DNA of 64,000 bases from Gymnorhina tibicen (GCA_013399875.1 VXAZ01004021.1:555267-619266); one strand, 5' to 3'; positions 1 to 12,804 are shown, numbered from the stretch's first letter. Translations and numbers: made by a program. The notes: generated by a model from the letters alone, not told the origin.

Positions 1-501
1 AAACAACCAAGAAGAGGAATTCTGCCCAAAAACCCCCATGATTTTATTTCTCAGTTAGGAAGCAGCATCAGGTGCTGGTTTTCTTCCATTTTCCACCTTT
101 TACCCATGAGTTTCAATAGGAGCCCATCAAGTAAATGATCATCCAGAGCTTTGGAAAGGGTCTTATACGGAGCCAGTATCAGCTTTCCCCTGCAGCAGCT
201 AATTTTAGGAAATGGCCTTCAACCACTCTATAAAAGGCTGGGAACACCCAGGTGAGAGCATGTTCTGACCTTCGAAATTAGATTTGGGTCTTTGCTGAGG
301 CAGAGGGAGAAGATAATGTGCAGCTAAATCTCTCACAGGAGGTTTTCCACTCGGGCTTTCCGAGCTCTCTGGCAGTGATGGTGATGATTTGGTCATTGCC
401 CCCGGATTCCGACTTGCACATTCACAGCCAAGGGACTGCAGAGTCCAGTGCAGCATTAGCTCCACACACAAACTGTGGCACAGCTGTCCCAAAATGCTTG
501 T
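1..501. other. Unannotated non-coding stretch
   Basis: No repeat, exon or RNA gene is recognised here. Short open frames on both strands lack splice or initiation context and overlap one another, as expected by chance. Confidence 0.5.
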
Positions 502-609
502 GGAATCACGGAATCACAGAATCATTAAGGTTGGAAAAGCCCTCTGAGATCGCTGAGTCCAGCTATCAACCCAGCGCTGCCCAGCCCACCCTAAACCGTG
601 TCCCCAAAT
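502..609 (-). mobile_element. CR1 LINE 3' fragment, type II
   Basis: The left edge carries three 8-mer tail units (GGAATCAC, GGAATCAC, AGAATCAT), which mark the 3' end of a minus-strand CR1. The type II tail follows (AAGGTTGGAAAAGCCCTCTGA), then a diverged block ending in CTAAACCGTGTCC. Only about 110 bp remain, so the copy is strongly 5'-truncated, the usual outcome of CR1 insertion. Confidence 0.85.
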
Positions 610-879
610 GACAAAATTGTTCATGAAAAGGACTAAGCAACACCAAGAAAACATCATCCTTCTGCAATCCACTGAAGGACAATAATCCCAAGCCAGCTCC
701 CAAGAACACCCCAAACCTGCTGTGTGGCCACTGACAGATGCCAAGTCTCCTGCACGTCCACCCAGGGCTCCAACTGTGGGACTATCTCCATGGCTTGGCT
801 CCACTCCAGGTGCACTTCCCATGTTGCCCCTAAGCCAGCCTCATCTTCTGCCCCAAAATGTCCGGCTCAACCATCACCC

Positions 880-1010
880 AGAATCCCAGAATCCCAGACT
901 AGTTTGGGTTGGAAAAGACTTTAAGGTTCATCTCATTCCAACCCCTGCCATGGGCAGGGATGCCACTCACTAGGATCAGGTTGCTCAGGGCCCATCCAAC
1001 CTGGCTTAGG
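880..1010 (-). mobile_element. CR1 LINE 3' fragment, type I
   Basis: Two AGAATCCC tail units precede GTTTGGGTTGGAAAAGACTT and CCCCTGCCATGGGCAGGGA, the last about 100 bp of a type I CR1 read in antisense. The copy fades out after CCCATCCAACCTGGCTTAGG, so it is 5'-truncated. Confidence 0.9.
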
Positions 1011-1587
1011 AGGAATAAAATCCCAGACTCTGATGCCATCAACACAATCTCCAGCAGCTGCTGATTCCACATTCAGAGTGCAGATCACATCCAAGAAACC
1101 AGGTTCACAACCTTGGGAACCGATACCACAACCCGAGACAGCCCAGCCGAAGACAAATCCCGCAGCAGGACCTGCCAGAACGGCTGCTGATGGGTTTCCA
1201 AAAATAACCCAGTCCCCTTTCCACGGTGCCTGATGTCCATTTACTTACAGCCACCTAAAAATAGCCCTTCCCGTCCGGATCGATGACGGGAGCCGACAGA
1301 AGTGAAAGGAGCTCATCACTCCACACACACAGGACTAAAGGAGATAAAATACTCTGGAAATGCAGCGTAGGGAACAATCCCACCCTGGCCCCGAGACAGC
1401 CAGCTGGATGGGACTAATGATTCTTCTCCAGCACCAGCTGTGATTGAATTTATTTCCATTTGGTGTGATTAAAAAGAAAGAGACAGATAAAAGGGAGAAC
1501 AAAAAGTCCAAGATTTCAAAAGACACTAAAAATAAATTAGTTTGTGTGAGCTTGGCACCCTACCTTGACAATTTTTATGTGTCAGCC

Positions 1588-1665
1588 AAGCTCAATAACC
1601 CAAAAGGAAGACACAAGTAATTTATAGGTCAGGAAACGAAGGCATGGAAATGTTAAAATACCAGT
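1588..1665 (-). repeat. MIR-like ancient SINE fragment
   Basis: The plus strand reads ATTTATAGGTCAGGAAACGA then AGGCATGGAAATGTTAAA. This resembles the reverse complement of the MIR/CORE-SINE 3' half (the part usually seen as TTTACAGATGAGGAAACTGAGGCA then GAGAGGTTAAG). The preceding GCTCAATAACCC also fits the CTCACAACAACCC part. The match is diverged and judged by eye; a chance match is possible. Confidence 0.4.
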
Positions 1666-2128
1666 TCAATCATCAATAAAATCAACAGCAGGAACAGGTT
1701 GAAAGGGCAGGCGTTCCTGAGGCACCTGCCTGTATCCATGCCCTAAGATCCCTCTGTATTTACTCTTCGTGGAGCCATTGTAATTGTTTCCATTGCCTGG
1801 CAAGTGCAAATCGATGCTGAGGAGTTCAGTGGCTCCTCACGACGAGTTCCAGTCCATTTAGCTGATCAAAGGGAGCCGCTTTGCCGAGCCCGTCCGCACC
1901 TCGCAGGGAAAAGGCACTTCCTCAAAATTCAAACGTACAACTTCAACAGCAGGAGGCCTGAATTAATCCCTTTATTTAAACATTAACAACTTTAAGTGTC
2001 TCTAAGCTATTGTAAAGGCTTTATTAGAGAAGGCAACAAAAGCCTGTGAGCAGCCAAGTCAAGAGGAAGCCAAGGTTACCTGCACTCACTTTCCAAGTAT
2101 TAACTCTGACAACAAACGCTCTCTGCAG

Positions 2129-2240
2129 AGGGTTTGCACCTGGAACAAAGAGGACAGCAACACCTTGCTGCCAGCTGAAGTCTGTGGGCAGGGATGGGTG
2201 GAGCAAATCCTCCTGGAATCCGTTCCCATGGCCATGAAGG
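2129..2240 (+). other. Exon-like segment, unverified
   Basis: An acceptor-like ACGCTCTCTGCAG ends at 2128 and a donor-like AAGG/GTAAGA starts at 2241. The 112 bp between them are open in the frame that begins at the first base (37 codons plus one base), starting RVCTWNKEDSNTLLPAEV and containing two cysteines. No domain is recognised. The opposite strand is also open here (2024-2437), which points to a stop-poor region rather than to coding constraint. This may well be chance. Confidence 0.18.
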
Positions 2241-4194
2241 GTAAGACGATGTGCTGTGGGCAAACTGAACCTCATCGATTTGTCTTCTGAAACCAAGCAG
2301 CCTCCTTGGCAGATGCTGATTACCTCGACAGCAGCAAGGTTTCCGATGTAGTCTCCTGTGTGGATATCCAGTAGGAAAACAAATGACTGGAACAGGAGCC
2401 TGGAGAGCTGACGGACCCTCCAGCCCAGCAGAGTCAAACCTTAACTGGACAAAGCCTCGAGCAATCTCATCTGCCTTTGCCAGAAGCAGGACATTGAATT
2501 AGAGACTTCCAAAGATCCCTTCCAACCTTGTTTGTTCTACAATTCAAAGAAATGCCAGAGAGAAGGTGGAAGCCTTTCCCGGAGATATCTGAACTAGAGA
2601 AAGCTGTAATGTATAATGAAGATAACTCTTTGTAAGCTTTTAATTGAATGTATGAGCTGGTGGCAGTGAGGAGCCTCCCAGCACACTGTGCTTCCCTCTC
2701 TCCAGCGTTTACCTCTGGACACAGGAACACATCTCTTCAGTTAAGACACAAATACCACTTTCACACTAAAATTCAAGGTGTTTTAGTGGCATTGTAGGAC
2801 TTAATACTTGTAGGAGGTGATAAAATATTCATGAGAGCAACACTGTGAGATTAAATGGGTTGGGCTGACATTAAAAGACATTTTAAGGGACAGCTTTTTA
2901 AGGACCAGCTCTCTGCTCAACCACATCATTTCCCCAAATCCTTTCATGTATCCAGCATGCAGAGAGATACACAAGCTGTGCACATCCCACCCTGGATCCC
3001 GTCTGGTTGCTGTAGTGGGGGAAAACAAGCATGGATTAGATGCTGTCTCAATTGCAGGCGTCACCAGGTTGGGCATTTTTTAATGACTCCCTGTTACTGG
3101 AAAGTAACTACTGAATTTCACCAAAGTCAAAAGCTCCTCTCAGGTTTGTTTCCCTTTCAGCTGCTCCAACAGCTGTCTTGCCAAAAGACAGTATCCATAC
3201 AAGACAAAATCTATAGTTCCTAGGATTCACATTTTGGAACAGTTCCAAATGCAGAGCAAAGGTTTCACCTTTAATACACTCTCACAAGGCACACAGCAAT
3301 CTCCCTGACTTTGCTGGTCCTGATCCAGGTGGAAAAAAAACCCAAAACGCAAGCCAGTGTTTTTGCTGACCAGGATTACCTGACTTAGTGAGTATCAGCA
3401 GCCTTCAAGGACATGGTCTAACACTTCCGAGTGGAAATCACCAGTGCTGGATGCAGTTCCCTTAAATCCTCTAAGCCTCTGCTTCTCTGCTGGAACAGCT
3501 AACTGCTGATAAACTCACTTTTAGACCATTTTCATAAAACTGAAGGTCAGCAAATGATTTGCTAATTAAATCTGTCACACATTTCTCAGCCTGATGCGTA
3601 ACTCAAGCCAACTCCACCGAGCAGAGCAGCAGGCAGGGGTCAGCTGCCTGTTCTGAGGTGTGACAGGGCTGCGGGGTCACCAGGCCTTGGTGACAGATTC
3701 CTCAGAGCCACATCTTGCAGCAAGCTGTGTTTTGCAGCCTCTCCAAGCCCTGCCTACCCCCCACGCACCTCTGCAGAGTTTGTCCATGTTTAGTGACAAG
3801 TTCTTGCTTTGGTGCATCCCTGGGCTCTGGACAACTCGTCCTCCTCCAGCAGCCCCGAAGTCACCCCTTGCCCAGGGTGGCTTTGCAGATGAAGGGTGAG
3901 CAGTTGCACCAATCAATTCCCAGCATCTAAAATGCTCCCGACTCTTTTCAAAGTTGCTCTGAAGGAACACAACAATCCTGCCCCCCAAAAAGTCTCCAAT
4001 CTTGGGAGGTTGTTCTATTTTCAACCAGAGGAGGGCAACCACACACGTTCACAACAGGCAGCATCCCACTGCCTTGATACAGACAAATGCACTTATTCCC
4101 ATTCCCAACCACCAGAAGAACTGTTTTATCTTTCCCATACTGCCTTATTTATGTCTATTCCCTTCCTCGTGATATTTAATGAGCATCTCCCAGC
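2241..4194. other. Unannotated non-coding stretch
   Basis: No dispersed repeat, RNA gene or convincing exon is seen. Minus-strand bases 2329-2360 form a 32-bp splice-flanked segment (acceptor CTACTGGATATCCACACAG, donor GAG/GTAATC), but this is too short to support alone. Confidence 0.4.
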
Positions 4195-4437
4195 AGAATC
4201 CCAGAATGGTTGGGGTTGGAAAGGACCTTAAAGCTCAGCCAGTTCCTCCTGCCATGGGCAGGGACACCTTCCGCTATCCCAGGCTGCTCCAAGCCCTGTC
4301 CAACCTGGCCTTGGACACTTCCAGGGATCCAGGAGCAGCCACAGCTTCTCTGGGAAACCTCTGCCAGGGCCTCACCACCTTCTGAGTAAAGAATTTCTTC
4401 CTAAAATCCAACCTAACTCTGCCCTCTGGCAGTTTAA
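4195..4437 (-). mobile_element. CR1 LINE 3' fragment, type I
   Basis: It starts with AGAATCCCAGAATGGTTGGG, then the GCCATGGGCAGGGACACCTT block, GGATCCAGGAGCAGCCACAG, and the terminal-frame block GAATTTCTTCCTAAAATCCA. About 240 bp of the CR1 3' end are kept in order. Apparent open frames here (for example 4179-4385) are translated CR1. Confidence 0.95.
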
Positions 4438-7397
4438 AGTAGCAGAGTATAATCCCCTGCTAAAGAGAATCTGCATTCCTCATTGCCCCTGCTCAGCAGC
4501 AATTCTGGTGGCCGGAGCAGGAAGCCATCAAGCTTGTCCAAACTGTGTGTGCCACTGACCTAAGGAGAATTCATCAGTCCCAGCTGCAAACTTGGGCACT
4601 GGGAGCAAGGAAACTGCTTGTGACATGGCTAAAAATAGCAAAGGGACTGGGGATATTTTCTCCCTCTTGTACTCCTGCCTGCCCTGCTCGCACAAACCCT
4701 TCGGAACCTGGATCATCAGAGCTGCTCCGATGCTCTCCTGCCAATTTTGAATCATGAGATGGAGATGAAAGGGTTTGTCCAGGAGAGCACAACCACTCTA
4801 ACTTTTATATCTTGAGGCAGAATATCCTGCAAGTAACGCCAGTCCTCAGTACTTTGCTGGAAAACCCAGGGGAAGGCAGGAGTTTGTGGGAGAGGCACCG
4901 GGTGACTCAGCTCCTCACCCTCTCCTCTCTCCCTGTGGACTTTTCAACAGCACAAGGCACTGGAGTTACAGGATGAGACACAGGGATTCACTCAGTACAC
5001 AAAATGGAAATTCAACATCCCCATCAGCTCTGATTTTTAAGGATACTCATTTCTCCATCATCATTACGCTCTGTGGTAAAAGCCACTTTACGAGCTCGGC
5101 TAATCCGGGATGATGCTGCTGCATCATCACTTGATGTTGATAAGCAATTATTAAAGAGGAAAAAAAGAAAAAGAGGCAAACAAATCCATGCTTCTCCTCT
5201 GGCCTGGAGTGGTTTTCAGTACCATTATCAGTGAAAAAGGGGAAGGAGGAGCTCTGTGGTTTTGGTATGGGCTGCTGTGGTCCCAAGACCTGTTCTCTGG
5301 CCCAAATCCAGAGGTGTAACCCAGCCACTTTCATGCTCTTGAGCTTTCTCACCTTCCCAAACACCCAAGCCACATCTGACTTGCCTTGGAGGTTTGATTC
5401 CTGGTTGAGCCAACTTCTGGATCACATGGATCAATGGCAGCTGGCTGAGGTCACCATTGGGTGGTTCCAGCCTGGACGAGCGAGTGAACAGGAGCAGCCC
5501 CTCATGTCCCAAACCTGAGCTGTGCATCCATCTGGGAGCAGAGCCTGGCCCCTGGCTGGGGAAGGATTGGGAACCCCAGTTTTCCACTACTCCATGGCAT
5601 TCAGTAACAAATAAATCCCATGAACCACACGGGGAGGGTTATTACTCCAGCACGCATAAAGGAGACGCTGAAGTGACAGGGAACCTCCCTTCCCACCTTT
5701 TGTGGGGATAATACAAACCAGCAGAGCAGAAACACCTCCAAAACATCGCTTTTCAAAGCAGCAACAGATTTTTCTGTCAAAGGAGAGATTTCACAAGGAT
5801 GTCTCAGGCATGGGTGGATTCATGGCAAAACAACGAAGCGATGCGAGAGACACACGACCATTTCTCTTTTCCGAGTGTCGAAAAGCTTTCAGGAGATTTA
5901 TGAAATTCGAGCTGCTTATGTTGAACGTCTCAAAGTGAAAAGAGGGGAGAGGAAGTGCTTCCCCCATGCAGCTCTCCAGCAGCAGCTCCTGATTGTACTC
6001 AGTGGGAAACACGGAGCACTCTCAGCACCTTCCCTCCCACCGAGCTCCAGGCACAGGGGAAGCTCAGCAATTTGAAGGATTTGGATCTCTTTTTTTGTTC
6101 CCCTTCCCTCTCTCCCTCTGACAGCTGTGGATGGAAAGACTGAGGAGAACACAGCAATTAAGGAATTTGAAGCCTTGCTACCAGCTACTCTAAATGCAGG
6201 CACGTGAAGCAGCAGGATTCTGCTGGCGACATTTGGACCACAAATGAAGTCCCCAAGAGTAATAAACAATCAGGTAAAGAAATCTGGAAAGAAATTACCC
6301 AGCACACCTCATCTTCCCGGCCCCCATGAGATCCATATAAAATGTGTTAATGCATCTGATTATGATCTAAATTATGTACAGAGGCTCCCGCCAAGCACTC
6401 TGTGAAGTTTCTTTATTGTTAAGTTGGAAGCTGTTTAAGAACGGTGCAGTCATCATGTTTCAAATTAGATTTGGGGGAAAAACGTTTTCTTACTTTATTG
6501 TTGGCTCAGAACACAGGAGAAGGTCGGGATGGGGGTTTTCTCTGCTGAAGGAAAAGCAGGAAAAGTGGGGAGAGAACAGCAGAAGAGCCAGTCTGTTACC
6601 TGTCCTTTACTGTCACCTGAGCTGTGTGGCTTCACTGTCCCCACACATGCCAGAAAAGACTGCAGTTTCACACAGCTTTCTACACTTTTTTCCTGAAAGG
6701 GGGGTAAAACACCAAGGTGTTCCCATGCACACTCTCCACAGGCCCAAAAAACTTTGAAAGAGAAGGCTTCTTTCAAAGGGAGAGTTCTGCTGAGAAGGGC
6801 TGGCAAAACACCATGTGAGATTTTCCCCACACCTGTGAGGGCTACCTGAGCTGTCACTTATGCTGCCAGTCCTTTGTGCTGCCTGGAGACAGGTGAAAAA
6901 GCTGGGTTTCTCCTCAGCATGCCATACCAGGACTGGAGCTTTTTGAAAAACAGAGATACACCCCTCCCAGGTGTATATTCAAATTTGGGAGAGCACCCAT
7001 AGTTTTACCTGCAAACCTCACGTGTGCTGAGAACTCCCCCAGCCCAGCCTGTGCTTTCTCTTCTGCTGGTGTCTGGCCAAGCCTCTGCTCCACAGATCAG
7101 CATCTCCTTCCCCCTGCAGGGCTGGACTCCTAAGTTAGAAGCAGAGCCAAGGTCACCTTGCTCAGAGGAGCTGGATTTTAAAAGGAGGGTCCCCTATATC
7201 TATTAAAAGTCTCCCATCCATTACCTCTGCCTTTCCAAGCTCACAGCTGCAGCCACAACTGCATAAATCTGGACTAAGCAGGGCCCTGTGGAAGTGGAAT
7301 AGGATATAAATAGTTCTTACAGGTTCATTCTGCTCCATACCTGGATATAAATCATACACACACATGTATATATGCCAGATCTGTCTGTACCTCATTG
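4438..7397. other. Unannotated non-coding stretch with one weak exon-like segment
   Basis: No dispersed repeat is recognised. Plus-strand bases 6200-6273 (74 bp) lie between an acceptor-like CTACTCTAAATGCAG and a donor-like CAATCAG/GTAAAG, and are open in one frame (HVKQQDSAGDIWTTNEVPKS...). The acceptor is weak and no family is recognised. A 23-nt alternating pyrimidine-purine run lies at 7353-7375. Confidence 0.35.
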
Positions 7398-7620
7398 AAC
7401 CATAGAATGATTTGGGCTGGAAGGGACCTTAAAGACCATCCCACTTCATGGGCAGGGACACCTTCCACTATCCCAAGGTGCTCCAAGCCCCATCCAACCT
7501 GGTCTTGCACACTTCCAGGGATGGGGCAGCCACAGCTTCTCTGGGAATTCTGTTCCAGGGCCTCACCACCACTCTTAAAGAATTTCTTCCTAATATCTCC
7601 CCTAACCCTGCAGATCTGCA
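7398..7620 (-). mobile_element. CR1 LINE 3' fragment, type I
   Basis: The plus strand reads ACCATAGAATGATTTGGGCT then GGAAGGGACCTTAAAGACCA, CATGGGCAGGGACACCTTCC and GGGATGGGGCAGCCACAGCT, and ends near CTAACCCTGCAGATCTGCA. A short deletion removes the usual AACCCCTGC segment after CCATCCCACTT. Confidence 0.95.
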
Positions 7621-9728
7621 GGAAAGTGGAGATGAGAACTACCACTTCTAGCCACTGTGGTAATGTAGTGGTTTAAACACCCAAAAAATGCTTTAATGTA
7701 GGATCACAGGCTGGATCCCAGCCAGGCAACAGCACTGCTTTTCAAGGAGTATTTATCTCCATAAAGCACTTCCTAAACAAGCACTTTCAGTGCTTGAAAA
7801 TAAAGCCTTGCTAAACAACCAGATTTTAACCTGGAATTCTGCACGTTGGCATTCTCTGCTGCTCCAGGTGAGCCTGATTCCCTTACACAGCATGGTGATT
7901 TTCTCTCTTTTTAAGAAGAAAAGGAATTTTCTCTCTCGGTTTAACTTTGAGGCAAGATGGAAGACCACAGCCTGGCCTCAAAGACGTGAGATCTTTTGAA
8001 CTCCGAGTCAGCAGGCTCTCACAGGAGCTGAGCTTGAGGGCTGCTCTGGAATAAATCAAAAAGGATTTACTCTTTCACTTGAACAAGGCAGGAAAAAAAA
8101 ACTCCATAGATGCACAGATATGGGGTTGGGGGTGGGGAGACAGCTAAAATATTTTAAAAAGTGATAAAAAAGGCAACTTAAGAATGCTGTGATGGTTTGA
8201 TAGTCACAGTCCCATAAGCTAAACACCACCCTGCATGGTTGGATTTCCTGGAGGAAATCACAGGCACAGTTGCTAAGCCTGCTGGAAGCAGTTCAGCCCA
8301 GGAATATAGGGAGCAGATGCTGCAAACACGACTCACAGGGACACGAAATCTTCTGACAGAGAGTCAGAACAGGGGCTTGAACTGGCCGTGTGTCATTAGA
8401 GAGGCAGCTGTGATTTCCTCACAGAGCAGCAGAGTTCAAGGCCAAAAGGGACCCTGAGAGCACCTGATGTGGTTCGTGCTGTATCCCAGCCCATCACACT
8501 TCATCCAAGCTTTCCTAAGAGCAGGAGTCAGATTTAGCAGCCAGATTCCAACCTGAGTAACTCTGGTGGCTCCTTGCTGCTTCCACTTCAAAACCTGGGC
8601 TGACAGAGTAGCTTTGTGCAGGATGCTGCTGCCTTGGTGTCCTTGTGTGTCCCTGTGCCAGCAAACGCCACTCCCTGGAACAGGCAGGAGTGACTCCGTG
8701 CTCCAGCCCCTTTGCTTCACTCCTGACACGTTTGCTGGAGCCCAAACCCATCAGCGGTTTTGACAACACTCCAGAGCCAGAGTTTGCCTGAAGGAGCTCA
8801 GCACAGGGCACAAAATCTCATCCTCTGGCTTCCTTACAGGAGTGAGAAGAAAACTGGAGAAGGAGAAATGTGCTGCTGGCAGCAATTCCAGCCTCTGCAG
8901 TGAGACTGGAAGGCTCCCAGTCAGCCACACACCCCCGCAAGAGCTGTGCACCCATGGACTAATCCTCACACCTCGATTACAAAGAGTTTGGGGACAAGAA
9001 TGTGCCCACAGAATGATGCTGAAGAAGAAAAATGTTCAGAGCCCAACTTCCCCCTGAGCTGTGTGCAGGGATTTGGATCCCGAGGCACTCAGACACTGAG
9101 CTCAGACCATTAGTGACATTCAACATTGCTTTTAAAATCAGAATTTAAAAACTGCTGAAACCAGAATATTGTGAAATGCTGCTTCTTTGCCTGCAGTTCT
9201 GCCAAATGAATTTGGCTAAAACTTTCAGCAATTAATGGATGATTAAATGAAAGAGCTGATGGCCAAAAAATATGTAAGGGGCTTGATAAAAGTTGTGGGG
9301 GTGACACTATGCTGGTCCTGCCCTATTTTTACAAGCTTTCCTCATCTCACCGTTATCTCAACGGGACTATGGGGAGGAGGAGAGTGTTGTTAAAAGGATG
9401 TGAGACGTTTTGGTAAATTATGTTAAAATCCAGCAAGGGAAGAAGCAACTTAACCCCAGGCACGGGGCAGCCTGACACTGCAGAGCTCCTTGCTGCTGTA
9501 CCTGTTGTCCCTCGGCTCCTTGGCTCAGACCTGTCCCACATCCCACATCGACTCCTTCACCACCTCTCTTCTGTCTCCCAGCGCTGATCTCAAGGGTTTC
9601 CCTCCTGTTTAATAGAAAAACACAGAAAAACCACACGGGCTTAAGAAATAAGTTATGCACGGCCTCGAGGCATCGTGCAAGAGAGGCACTCTGACACGAA
9701 CATTCCTTCTGGACCTCTCCAAACAGGG
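7621..9728. other. Unannotated non-coding stretch
   Basis: No exon or certain repeat. Two places resemble the TGTRRTGGTTT start of avian retroviral LTRs (7673 and 8193), but no LTR body or second edge follows. Bases 9110-9290 are AT-rich and free of known repeats. Confidence 0.4.
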
Positions 9729-9840
9729 ATTGAGCAACCTGGGAGAGTGGAAGGTGGAAGGTGGCCCTGCCCATGGCAGGGTATGGAATGAGATGGGCTT
9801 TAAGGTCCCTTCCCTCCCAAGCCATTCTGGGGTTCTGTGA
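9729..9840 (+). mobile_element. CR1 LINE 3' fragment, type I
   Basis: Sense-strand end: TTGAGCAACCTGGGAGAGTG, a short duplication of GTGGAAG(GTGGAAG), CCTGCCCATGGCAGGGT, GGCTTTAAGGTCCCTTCC and an ATTCTGGGGTTCTGTGA tail. Only the last 110 bp remain. Confidence 0.92.
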
Positions 9841-11095
9841 TTTATGACATGGTCTTAAGCCTGGAAGCTCCTACAGTTTTGACAGTTTGGGCTGCTGGGG
9901 AGTAAGGGAGGCTGGAGGACACTAAAGGGGGAATCAGGCACAAATGAGACCACCTGGAGAAGGGATATTGCAAATCTAAAAGGGATCAGATGTGGGTCAC
10001 CAGCTCCATCATCTCCGAGCCAGCTTCCAGGTGTTCTCAGCTCCCTTCACAAAAAATTCTTCCTCTACAACACCTGATAATGACAACTCCCAGGTTACAT
10101 CCATGCGATCATTTTCCACAAAAATATTAAATAAAATCCTTAACTCCACTGTTCCAAAAGCGCCAAGGTCTGAGAGAATCGCCACGAGCCACCCAGCCCA
10201 ACCTGTTCCGTGACACACCATGAGTTCCACCCACCAAGTCCAGCCTCAAGCCCAACAATTCCTACCAATTCTTCAACCAGCTTCTTCCCTAGCTTAAATC
10301 CTCTCTCAGCCACACTTCTGCTGCAAACAACCGTCTGATCTCAGCAGACAAACAGATAAAAAGTTAAAAGAAATTAAAATACCTTTAGTTAAGAAAAGCC
10401 TGAGGCTCCAGGATTATCCTTTGGTGGAAGGCGACCCCTTGGCTGTCAGTGGCATTTCCCTTTGTTTTAGAACAAAAAGGACCATCCCCATCCTGCCTTC
10501 ATCCTCCTACACAGCCTCTGGGACAGCAGAGCATCCCAACCTCCCTCTCCCCACCCTGACTCTCGCTAATGTGTTCCATACTCGCAGCCTCTCCGCAGTC
10601 CCAGCTCCGACGCCGCTCCCAGCAGGGAGTCGGGGCTGCTCCTCAGAGGCTGGTGCTGCTTATAAAGGCTGCTTCCAGCCCTTTCACTTCAGCTGGCAAA
10701 ACACTTCCTGAGTGCCCACATCTTTGGGATACAAAAAGGAAACACATCGTGATCGGAGCTCATCTCTCCTGGCAGGCTGCGGGTCCTGGCACGGTTCCAC
10801 CTGCACACGGCTACAAAATGCTTGCAGAAACAAGAACAGCCACGACCCTTTTATCTCTCCTTCCTTCCCTGATTGCAAAGTTTTCCCCAGAGTTCTCCAG
10901 AAATCACGAGTGAAGATGTTACTCAACAGCCACAGCTGAGGGTTTCATTTCAACGTGACCTGTGAAATATCCACTTCAAACCTCACCCACGCTGCACGAG
11001 CCCAGCATCTGCACAGCCCTCGCTGCCTCTCCCAGGCCTGGAGATGTTTTATGGCAAGCTTGGAATGCTGACAGTTCACAAAATAAAAATCTGCC
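9841..11095. other. Unannotated non-coding stretch
   Basis: No repeat or exon recognised. Bases 10565-10640 are locally richer in CpG than their surroundings but far too short for a CpG island. Confidence 0.4.
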
Positions 11096-11117
11096 TTTTT
11101 TTTTTTTTTTTTTTTTT
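11096..11117. repeat. Poly(T) run, 22 nt
   Basis: An uninterrupted T22 follows AAATAAAAATCTGCC. On the minus strand it is an A22 run, but the sequence 5' of it shows no polyadenylation signal at the right distance and no recognisable retrocopy, so it is recorded only as a homopolymer. Confidence 0.95.
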
Positions 11118-11240
11118 CTTCAAAGCCACCAATTATTTTGAGTCCCTGAACCTCCGGCCACTTGGGGCAAAGGAGCCAAGGAATCAGAGCATCTGGCAAT
11201 GGGATGCCCAAATCTATCAGTCAAACAAAACACTGTCCTG

Positions 11241-11313
11241 AGAATCACAGAATGGTTTGGGTTGGAAGGAACCTCAAGGATCGTCTCATTTCAACCTGGG
11301 ACATCTTCCACCA
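11241..11313 (-). mobile_element. CR1 LINE 3' fragment, type I, very short
   Basis: AGAATCACAGAATGGTTTGG, GTTGGAAGGAACCTCAAGGA and CATCTTCCACCAG represent about the last 70 bp of a minus-strand CR1. An internal deletion removes the CTGCCATGGGCAGGG block. Confidence 0.9.
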
Positions 11314-12804
11314 GAAGAGAGTTTAAGAGTTTTTTTTTTTAAAAAGCCTAATTCTAATGTAAGTTCTGGAAAACCTCAGGCTCTCCATTGTATAAATGCC
11401 ACCTTATGATTAAAGTGAAGCCCCTTCTCTAATAAACACTATCTAATTAATATGATGTAAAAATTCCAGCATATATGAGTATTTCATTCTGATCACTGTC
11501 ATTAACAGCAGTAACAGCACCCCAGCACAGGCTCACCCCCCCAAAAAAAAGAGTGCTTTCTCCTTACTCTCCACCAGAGAAGAGGAGACAAGTAACTGTT
11601 AAAACTTCATTTTATATTTTGTTAGTTTTTACAAGCCAGCTATGCTAAAAGGTTGCACCAGTAATTTAAACTGCAGTTGTCAGCAGAAGTGAAGGACATT
11701 GTGGGATACATTTTATTCCTGCTCTTTTTATTGCCTGGCTCCTTGGAGTGATTCAAGCAGCTTAAGGATTTTAGAGGCACTGTCACAACAGTATCCGGCC
11801 CGTCACAAGCTGCTATTTTAACCAAAAAGAGTACCCAAAACCTCTAACTTTCAAAGAACTGGCTGGACCAGCAGAAGCTGTTCAAGACTCAGCAACTCCT
11901 GAACGCCACCAAATTGTTCCCTCACGAGGACAGGCGCTTTCTGCAACATTATTCCCACTTGGCAGAAGGGGAGGGGGATCCATAAAATGGGGAACTGCTG
12001 ATTTTTGCAGCTCTGCCAAACCACAGGAACACACAGAAACGCGTCGTGACTCTCCCCACCGCCGGGAGCCAGCAGTGCTCTGTCACATCTGCTGGGACAC
12101 AGACAGCAGGTGACAAGCTGGGGACAGGAGCACAACGAGGCTGGCACGGACCCAACCCAGGAAAGCCTCCAACAGCGCTGGCCAGAGGAGAAATGTTTTG
12201 AAGATTCCTGAGACAGCAGGCGCCTGCTTTCCATCCCAGCAGCACCCTGGGGTTCTGCTGGACTCTTCCCTTTGGATGATCAAAAAGCAAATTAATTCCT
12301 TGAAGTCAAGGACCAACCCCTTCTCCTCACTGCCCCAAGCTGGTGGGAGATGCTGGTTTTCATCCCCATCCAGCTGCCCCGGACGCCACGGGGCTGGAGG
12401 GGAAGAACATCCCACTGCTGAGATGTCTGCTGGCTGCTTGCCTGGCAGAGGACTCCATTCCAGATCCCATCAGGGAAACTACCCCGGAAAAACAGGGAAA
12501 TGTTACTTTGTGGGAGGGTGGAATGAACAGGGCCATTCCCGGTCAAAGCACTGCAGTACTTTGGGTACCAGATAAATCTGGGACTGACCTCCAGCCCGGT
12601 GTCCCCACTGCTCCCCAGGGTGCTGAGCTTTCCTGAGGTCCCCATCTCCTACCCACACATAGCAAGCCATGAAACACATGTGGGTCACCTTATCCCACCT
12701 CTTGGGGTGCAAGGCTGACAAACCTGGAAGGGCTCACAGGGCCATGGGGTCACCGGCACTGATCCCGACTCAGCACGGAGGGGACGCTGCTGGAGCTGGG
12801 TCAC
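11314..12804. other. Unannotated non-coding stretch
   Basis: AT-rich up to about 11850, then GC-richer. Overlapping open frames at 11851-12645 occur on both strands in several frames, which is the pattern of stop-poor GC-rich DNA rather than of a gene. Confidence 0.4.

Noticed and set aside
7673..8230. TGTAGTGGTTT and TGTGATGGTTT as LTR starts
   Set aside because: Only 11-13 bp of similarity; no LTR body, terminal CA or target duplication could be found.
11096..11117. T22 run as the tail of a minus-strand processed pseudogene
   Set aside because: No polyadenylation signal at the expected distance, no recognisable coding remnant and no target-site duplication seen.
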